Below, piece after piece: positions 57,197 to 64,000 of a DNA stretch of 64,000 nucleotides. The stretch comes from Beroe forskalii (Eukaryota > Ctenophora > Nuda > Beroida > Beroidae). The notes under the pieces are model-generated. The model had not been told where the DNA came from and searched no databases. It saw only the letters and a program-made list of their open reading frames with translations. A program made the position numbers and the translations under genes. Location of the stretch: contig WFMF01000003.1 in assembly GCA_011033025.1 (NCBI GenBank), positions 434,001 through 498,000 of the forward strand. The letters are read 5' to 3'. Numbering within the stretch: position 1 is the first letter of the stretch; the number at the start of each line of letters is the position of its first letter.

Positions 57197-58666
57197 ATGG
57201 AACTGAATGAGCATCACCATCAAAACCTTTTGAACTATCTCAAATTTTCCGTTTCCGGAGGTCTCAAAAACTTCGGGCTGTTGATAGTAATTTTGAAGAT
57301 CATATAGCAAGTAGAGTATCATTAGATGAAACTTATACTGGTGATGAAATCATTGAGATGCTCAAGGTAGGTATTTTGCAGATTTTAATACTTTAATTCA
57401 ACGAAATTTATGTTCTTCCTTCAAATATTTCAAGCTCGCTAGGAGTTTATTTTGAATGAGCCATTTAAACTATACTTTGGTTTCATGCTTTCATGACTAA
57501 GATTTGATTATTGAGAGTTAAGTGTTTCTTTAAAAGTCTTGCTGCAATCACTGTTACAAAAGAAAATTTCAGGAATTGAATGATGTGGTGAGAGCTGATG
57601 TTGAGTCAGAGTTCTTGGATAGCAACCATACCAATTGCTTATTATTATGCAACTTTTTCAACAAGCTGAAAAATGGCATTTGAAGTTAAATATAGACACA
57701 TCAGAACTTGAAAATAAAGTTTTGCTTGATGAAGTTGCCAAGCTAGAAGACTCAACTTCATCTATGTCACTGCGGAATGAATCCAAAACTAAACTTACAC
57801 CTCTACAAGATTCAGGTTACTTTCTAATCATTTTCTCACTTAAATGTTTCAACAGTTTACTTTCAACAATTTACTTTTCATTGTGGTAAAAGATATTTTT
57901 TCACAATTTTGTAAATGTTCTTTATCAGGTCCTGTACCATTGCTGCAAATGGAAATTGGTCGCCTGGAGGAAGAAAATAGTAAGCTAAGATCCAGATTAG
58001 ACAACAAAGAGATGGAATGTTCTAACATTCTGCAGGATAAGGGTGTTCTTCAGCAACAGGTTGAGAAGCTCTCTCGTGAAGCAAACATGACTACTCATAC
58101 ACCTGATGTTCAAGTCAAGAATCTCATGAAAGAGGTCTGTTGATTGTTGAAATGCTATCATCTGCTTTGACAATTCCATTATTTACTAATTTATGCCATC
58201 TGGCCAATAATTCTATGTTATGTTCACATAAATAATGTCAATTATTTATAGTTTAACTCATTTGCAGATAGAGCAATTGCAGCAAGAACTGACTAAAAGC
58301 AAGAGTAACTCTAATGCAGCTGGTGTCCCTGATGATTATGTTGCCACAAGCATCAGCTCCTTGCTGTACAAAGTCAGCTTGAAAAGGTGAGAATGTATTT
58401 TATGAGATTCCTTTCTTTGATTTTCATGAGCTCACATAGAATTATTGAATTTGATTAATATGTCTATGCTATACTTGCTTTGTGTTCCTCAAATTCCGGT
58501 TTGAGTTTTCTTCTCAAAACTCAATCTCAGAACACAAGAAGAACTTGACAAGAAATTCAGTGAAACAACCCAGTACAACAACCTTAAGAAAATGCTGGTG
58601 AAGAAGAATGATCAGCTCAAAGAGTTTAGAACCAGGTTACGGAAATACGAACCAACAGATGATTAG
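57197..58666 (+). pseudogene. LZTFL1: LZTFL1 copy A, four 1-bp indels
   Basis: Same five-exon layout as copy B: 57197-57366, 57573-57815, 57929-58134, 58268-58386 and 58531-58666. Relative to B, exon 1 lacks one C (TTTTCCG for TTTTCCCG), exon 2 lacks one base (TTATTATGCAAC for TTATTGCGGCAAC) and exon 4 lacks one A (CCACAAGC for AACAAAGC). Exon 5 begins with an extra A after the acceptor. Each shift destroys the frame, so no full protein can be made. Splice sites are all intact and silent changes are few. That fits either a very recent pseudogene or a poorly polished, uncollapsed haplotype copy in the assembly. Confidence 0.85.
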
Positions 58667-58818
58667 TAAGAACTTGATATGATACTATGTGTTAACTCAT
58701 ATTTACCATATCCATGTAATCTACAGCATCATATAGGATATATTTGTATTACCCATCTGTGGTATAAGAGGAGTGTGCTACATGGAGGAATCTACTGCAT
58801 TCCACAATATGACAGTAT

Positions 58819-58977
58819 GATGTCTGCGTTGCAGTTGCGCGTTGCGCGGCGCGCTTCCTCAGAACAGGAGGGTAGCGCGGCGCGCGTACGCACACCTATG
58901 CGGCCCGGGCTTAGGAATTTACCAGGTGCTAACGCCATTTACCACCAACGGGCGCGCTAAAGAGGGGGTAGGGTCGC
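58819..58977. repeat. GC-rich junction between the two duplication units
   Basis: Shares sequence with 55285-55320 (ACACACCTATGCGGCCCGGG, then CTTAGGAA). It then jumps directly to sequence equivalent to 55576 (TTTACCAGGTGCTAACGCC). The 255 bp in between, including the 92-bp hairpin MITE, is missing. This is probably where unequal recombination produced the duplication. Confidence 0.6.
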
Positions 58978-59247
58978 CATTTTTTTCCGCAACACGACCC
59001 TCCAAATTGCCAAATCTTGCGCGCTAGGGTTGCTAAACACGTATATCCCTGTCTGCGTTGCGCGGCGCGCTTCCCCGTAGGGAAGCGCCGCGCGCGTACA
59101 CACACCTATGCGGGCTTAGGAAGCGCTAGGGATGGGTGGAATCCATTTACCATAGCCCTAACCAAAACCGGAAAACTCTAACCTTGGTCTTAATCCTTAC
59201 TCAAAATCCAACAAATCCTGATTCTAATCCCGACCAAAACTTGCATT

Positions 59248-59350
59248 GTCAGACGTTGTCGACACACTCTGACCCCTTCGCCTTCCGCGGGCGTGCGTGC
59301 GAAGCGCGCGCCGCGCGTCCACCGAAATAATGTTCAGACAACGTCTGACA
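59248..59350. mobile_element. GC-rich hairpin MITE, third copy
   Basis: Nearly the same as 56332-56432, as expected from the tandem duplication: TTGTCAGACGTTGTCGAC at the start and GTTCAGACAACGTCTGACAA at the end. Confidence 0.75.
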
Positions 59351-59697
59351 AACCAAAAACAAACCTTTAAAGCAATAAAGCAATAGATGCACTTAATTAT
59401 ATTTTCTGAGTGACGTCATTGTCATGGAAATGAAGGCTCTCGTTTACATGGGAGACTGATGAGTGTTTTTTACAACAACTGGAGAAGACCAGGGCCAGGG
59501 TTTTGGTTCAGCTGTATCTATGATCTAGGACAATTTTGTTGGTATAAAATATAGTCTCAATGAATTACAACTGTAAAATAGCACTAGAACCAATGATGCA
59601 AGTCATGAAAACACTTAGTCACTCAGATAGTCTGATAGAGTATATATAGACCTACTGCAAATTGGAAATGACAATATATTATTGAGAGTGCTGATTA

Positions 59698-60235
59698 CCT
59701 TAGTACACTTAAGAATGGTGTCACTTAATAAGTGCGGTTTGGAAAAAACCGCACTAATTGAGTGTATAGTACTTAAGTGCGCATAAAATTGAGTGTATGC
59801 TAATTAAGTGTTAGTGAACAATTTTGTGAATTTTGCGTTTTTTCTATTTTTTTTTTTTCGGGCATGAATTAATAAATAACTATACTACAGGACTTAAATG
59901 AGTTGGTACTTGATAAGTTTATAGTGGCCAAAACAAAAGTACAATTACAAAACGAGCTGTATATCGTGATCATTAGGTAAAACTTAAATGGTTTAAAGAA
60001 AGAAATTGTAATGGATACTATAACTTATTACTGTAAAAAATTTGATTTATTTTTTCATAATTGGAAAATTTTTGATTGTTGGTCCTATGAATATGATGTC
60101 CTGCAATCAAGAGGAAAATTTCAAATTTATTCAAATTTCCACATCGTTTTCTATCTAATAAAAACCGCACTAATAAAGTGCTCCGATCTTAAAGTGCGCA
60201 CAATTTACGTGATGCCGTTCTTAAGTGTACTAAGG
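59698..60235. mobile_element. 538-bp TA-target iteron MITE with proven empty site
   Basis: Starts CCTTAGTACACTTAAGAA and ends TTCTTAAGTGTACTAAGG, an exact 18-bp inverse. TA flanks it (59696-59697, 60236-60237). Copy A of the duplication reads CTGATTAGGTCTAC at 56777-56790 with a single TA, the unoccupied site. The body repeats CACTTAA, AAGTGCGC and AAACCGCACTAAT words in both orientations. An internal 75-codon frame has no support. Confidence 0.95.
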
Positions 60236-60632
60236 TAGGTCTACTCGGGTTAATTCAATACTGAATGAAACAATGTAATTTAATAATGAAACAATGTAAT
60301 TTATATTTTACAGCAGTTAGGATTGCAGTGTTGTCCTTTTTTATTTGGGACTAATGGACTTAACAGTTATGACTGCTAATCAGTTTCTATCTTTATTTTT
60401 GAATGAGCATTTTGTCGAAATTTTATTTAAGTATTGATAGTGGAACTGTGACTGTTTCATAGGGCTAAGTCATGCTTCAACAGTGTTGTGAAACAACGTT
60501 TCCCACTTAGCTTGTCATGGACTCATGATTCTTAACATAAGGAGTTTAGATTTGTGAAGATTTAGTAGCCTTTTTAATTACCTTTTTTCATTACCTATTC
60601 ACTATTGTATTCATACATAGTTTTGTGCAGCA

Positions 60633-62104
60633 ATGGAACTGAATGAGCATCACCATCAAAACCTTTTGAACTATCTCAAATTTTCCCGTTTCCGGAGGTC
60701 TCAAAAACTTCGGGCTGTAGATAGTAATTTTGAAGATCATATAGCAAGTAGAGTATCATTAGATGAAACTTATACTGGTGATGAAATCATTGAGATGCTC
60801 AAGGTAGGTATTTTGCAGATTTTAATACTTTAATTCAACGAAATTTATGTTCTTCCTTCAAATATTTCAAGCTCGCTAGGAGTTTATTTTGAATGAGCAA
60901 TAAACTATACTTTGGTTTCATGCTTTCATGACTAAGATTTGATTATTGAGAGTTAAGTGTTTCTTTAAAAGTCTTGCTGTAATCACTGTTACAAAAGAAA
61001 ATTTCAGGAATTGAATGATGTGGTGAGAGCTGATGTTGAGTCAGAGTTCTTGGATAGCAACCATACCAATTGCTTATTATTGCGGCAACTTTTTCAACAA
61101 GCTGAAAAATGGCATTTGAAGTTAAATATAGACACATCAGAACTTGAAAATAAAGTTTTGCTTGATGAAGTTGCCAAGCTAGAAGACTCAACTTCATCTA
61201 TGTCACTGCGGAATGAATCCAAAACTAAACTTACACCTCTACAAGATTCAGGTTACTTTCTAATCATTTTCTCACTTAAATGTTTCATCAGTTTACTTTC
61301 AACAATTTACTTTTCATTGTGGTAAAGATATTTTTTCACAATTTTGTAAATGTTCTTTATCAGGTCCTGTGCCATTGCTGCAAATGGAAATTGGTCGCCT
61401 GGAGGAAGAAAATAGTAAGCTAAGATCCAGATTAGACAACAAAGAGATGGAATGTTCTAACATTCTGCAGGATAAGGGTGTTCTTCAGCAACAGGTTGAG
61501 AAGCTCTCTCGTGAAGCAAACATGACTACTCATACACCTGATGTTCAAGTCAAGAATCTCATGAAAGAGGTCTGTTGATTGTTGAAATGCTATCATCTGC
61601 TTTGACAATTCCATTATTTACTAATTTATGCCATCTGGCCAATAATTCTATGCTATGTTCACATAAATAATGTCAATTATTTATAGTTTAACTCATTTGC
61701 AGATAGAGCAATTGCAGCAAGAACTGACTAAAAGCAAGAGTAACTCCAATGCAGCTGGTGTCCCTGATGATTATGTTGCAACAAAGCATCAGCTCCTTGC
61801 TGTACAAAGTCAGCTTGAAAAGGTGAGAATGTATTTTATGAGATTCCTTTCTTTGATTTTCATGAGCTCACATAGAATTATTGAATTTGATTAATATGTC
61901 TATGCTATACTTGCTTTGTGTTCCTCAAATTCCGGTTTTGAGTTTTCTTCACTCAAAACTCAATCTCAGACACAAGAAGAACTTGACAAGAAATTCAGTG
62001 AAACAACCCAGTACAACAACCTTAAGAAAATGCTGGTGAAGAAGAATGATCAGCTCAAAGAGTTTAGAACCAGGTTACGGAAATACGAACCAACAGATGA
62101 TTAG
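60633..62104 (+). CDS. LZTFL1: LZTFL1 / BBS17, intact copy B
   Basis: Five exons join in phase: 60633-60803, 61008-61251, 61364-61569, 61703-61822 and 61970-62104 (stop TAG). All introns are GT-AG and the product is about 291 residues, close to the usual ~300 for the family. The N-terminal LNEHHHQNLLNYLKFSRFRR, then SEFLDSNHTNCLLLRQLFQQ and AEKWHLKLNIDTSELENK, identify leucine zipper transcription factor-like 1. A long coiled coil follows (IGRLEEENSKLRSRL, QQQVEKLSREA, IEQLQQELTKSK). The end is KKNDQLKEFRTRLRKYEPTDD. The family binds the BBSome and controls its entry into cilia, also affecting Hedgehog receptor traffic. The ATG sits just after an acceptor-like TTTTGTGCAG, so a non-coding or short coding exon may lie upstream. 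Confidence 0.95.
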
Positions 62105-63225
62105 TAAGAACTTGATATGATACTATGTGTTAACTCATATTTACCATATCCATGTAATCTACAGCATCATATAGGATATATTTGTATTACCCATCTGTAG
62201 TCCAAGAGGAGTGTGCTAGGTGCTACATGGAGGAATCCACTGCATTCCACAATATGACAGTATGAATATATGCAATGGCATCAAATTTATGCTATACAAT
62301 GCATACATTGTTTAAATTCAGGATTACTGGCTGAAACATTCATCAGTAATAATAAGTATAACTTCATTAGGATTATTTTGCTGTATCTCACAGTTAATGT
62401 TATCAAGTCATTTCAATTATCATTGATTAGGAGGTTTTTTCGAATTTGCCAATAAGATAAATTTTGCTTATTAGTGATTTTGTGTATAAATGATGCAATA
62501 ACAAAGTTATTGCTTCTGAATACAAAATATAATCAATATAATTATTTGATTTTAATTAATCTAGCCTTAGAAGTAATCTATTCTCTGCAACAAATTTCAA
62601 TTTAGATTAATACCTATAAATATTATGAGATTAATTACAGTAATTTGTATTTGTACTAAAACCAGCAGAGAATAGCAGATGAAATGAATTCCTATATTTC
62701 ACCCCCTTCAGAAATAAGACCATCACAAATTAAAGACTTTTCAGCATAGATTGAAATATTTGATGATATTTGTCCAGTAGTACTAGCAGTAGTGAGTAGT
62801 TTATTAAGTTATATATCAGTATCACAGAATTAATTTATTGTTTTAATCAGAATTTGGGATGAGGTGATGCATATTCAATTTAATTCGTTTTTTTTCATCA
62901 TGATATATAATACATTCAATATAATTAATTATGATTGAATCAATGTAATTTATGTGTACAGTACTATTATAAATAACTTAACTGTATTATATTCATATAT
63001 GTTCTGAATATTAATAAACATTAATTGCTATTTTCATTGTCTAAGAAGTAAGTAGTTGATGCAGTAAGAGCTCTCCAATACAAACTTTGCAAATGAAGTC
63101 GACAAAGAAAGTATTATATGTGATATCCAATAACACCTTATTTATTGTAAATCAATGAAACGGCTGTGTGCTAAAATGCTGAATGAAATCAAATCAAATT
63201 CTATCTTTAATTAATACCTGTTTAG
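62105..63225. other. LZTFL1 3' flank, no further gene
   Basis: AT-rich. A candidate AATAAA poly(A) signal lies at 63013-63018, about 0.9 kb past the stop. No frame with a domain. Confidence 0.4.
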
Positions 63226-63366
63226 TGGTAGTAAGGCAGTAAGATGTAGTCGTTACTATCATAACTCAATAATACTTGTAGTGGTAGTAAGGCAGTAAGA
63301 TGTAGTCGTTACTATCATAACCCAATAACACCTGTAGTGGTAGTAAGGCAGTAAGATGTAGTCGTT
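63226..63366. repeat. 56-bp tandem repeat, about 2.6 units
   Basis: TAGTGGTAGTAAGGCAGTAA, then GATGTAGTCGTTACTATCAT, repeated nearly exactly with a 56-bp period. The last unit runs into a candidate coding exon. Confidence 0.92.
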
Positions 63367-63417
63367 ATGGTCGAGGACAAGGCAACTCCCCCGCCGCCTG
63401 CAGAGCACGAACCAGAG
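63367..63417 (+). CDS. Candidate first coding exon of an unknown gene
   Basis: ATG followed by 17 codons (MVEDKATPPPPAEHEPE), ending exactly at CAGAG|GTGAGA, a strong splice donor. The upstream frame closes with TAA 12 bases earlier. The acidic, Pro-rich composition and higher GC stand out from the surrounding AT-rich DNA. The next exon was not found in the last 580 bases. The gene cannot be named from 17 residues, and a chance frame is possible. Confidence 0.25.
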
Positions 63418-64000
63418 GTGAGAAATTTCATTGCTTTTGTACAATTTACATTGTACATTGTGTAGAATGTGTACAATGTACACTGTGTAAATTTTACATT
63501 GTAAAGACATTGCATGGTATTCACCGTACACAAATACATTGTGTGCAGTGTAATGTAAGTTCATAGCATTCTGCACAGTAAACTGTGCGCACTGAACGTT
63601 ACATTGCACAAAATATTTTGTACAATTGGTGCCTAAACATAATCCGTTATTATGTTAATATTACAATACGATCTCGTGACCTTTCAATTGTGTAACTATC
63701 GGGCGCGAGGTTCTCCCCTCTAAACGACTCCTCACTCACCTTTACACTCTTTAATATGATCTTGTCCTATAGTTCATTAAGTTCCTCCACTCAAACCGTA
63801 TAGCCTGAGGTATAAACTCTGGGGGTCTTATAATAAGACTTGTAAGAAGTCCCTTAAGAGTCATAATTTAAGACTCTTACTAACCAATATGGAGCCGATC
63901 ATGCAAGTGTCTATGTGTAAGAAACACCGATGAAGACTTCAGACTTCACTTACAATTCTCTTCCTCCCTTCCTCAGATAACAATTTACTGTACAATTCAC
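63418..64000. other. GTACA-rich small dyads; no gene
   Basis: Repeated ACATTGTA / TACAATGT words in both orientations at 63440-63620, able to form several short hairpins. Nothing else is supported up to the window end. Confidence 0.45.

Larger units (their letters stand above)
56161..58818. repeat. Tandem duplication unit, copy A
   Basis: Starts at TTTCCGCAACACGACCCTCC and ends at CACAATATGACAGTATGA. The same sequence recurs from about 58978 to 62264 (copy B) with very few differences, apart from a 538-bp insertion in B. It holds a whole LZTFL1 gene. Confidence 0.9.
58978..62264. repeat. Tandem duplication unit, copy B
   Basis: Counterpart of 56161-58818. Differs by a GC-rich insertion near 59029-59125, a TA-target MITE (59698-60235), a few substitutions and single-base indels. 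Contains the intact LZTFL1. Confidence 0.9.

Noticed and set aside
60011..60238. 75-codon frame inside the 538-bp MITE
   Set aside because: It lies fully inside a mobile element absent from copy A, is AT-rich and has no domain.

Overview
This is a gene-poor, repeat-dense, AT-rich stretch of an animal nuclear genome. Three genes can be recognised: an intronless JUN, an intron-containing LZTFL1/BBS17 (a Bardet-Biedl/ciliary trafficking protein) and an intron-containing REXO1-type exonuclease. They carry GT-AG introns. Degenerate CCCTAA tracts, CR1-like LINEs, a FLYWCH-MULE transposon and many MITEs surround them. The JUN and LZTFL1 proteins are clearly animal but not vertebrate-like in detail, so I infer an invertebrate, probably marine. 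I cannot name the phylum.

Layout. 0-2.6 kb: a membrane-glycoprotein-like reading frame of unknown origin. 2.6-5.3 kb: a 5'-truncated, frameshifted CR1/L2-type LINE. 5.4-8.3 kb: a piggyBac-type non-autonomous element (TTAA target) carrying nine copies of a 16-bp palindrome, with a hAT-type MITE and a TA-type MITE nested inside it. 8.8-14 kb: short iteron repeats, a ~60-bp minisatellite, a three-deep nest of TA-target MITEs and another MITE. 14.7-17.9 kb: a 3.16-kb foldback element with ~1.2-kb arms, a 6-bp target duplication and a perfect 97-bp palindrome. 18.5-22.2 kb: a ~175-bp A/B satellite interrupted by a hAT-type MITE and a 707-bp hairpin, then a second copy of the 13.4-kb MITE.

22.9-24.7 kb: the 3' five exons of the REXO1-like gene (minus strand). 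26.5-29.0 kb: a 27-bp minisatellite of about 90 units. 31.3-35.1 kb: a decayed FLYWCH-MULE inserted, with a 9-bp target duplication, into a minus-strand retroelement ORF. 35.3-36.95 kb: a second minus-strand CR1-like LINE. 37-53 kb: long intergenic DNA with only small repeats and possible regulatory motifs. 53.5-54.5 kb: JUN, with MEF2, CCAAT and CRE-like sites upstream. 55.4-56.6 kb: telomere-like and GC-rich MITE-type repeats. 57.2-62.1 kb: two tandem copies of LZTFL1, the first broken by four 1-bp indels, the second intact. Beyond 62.1 kb only short repeats and one candidate first exon are seen.

The three host genes show no shared pathway. The main biological interest is the mobile DNA. 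Several unrelated small elements share one plan (TA target site, short TIR, a body studded with a family-specific iteron), and four of them measure 432-436 bp once nested insertions are removed. Two insertions can be proved against an empty site inside the window.
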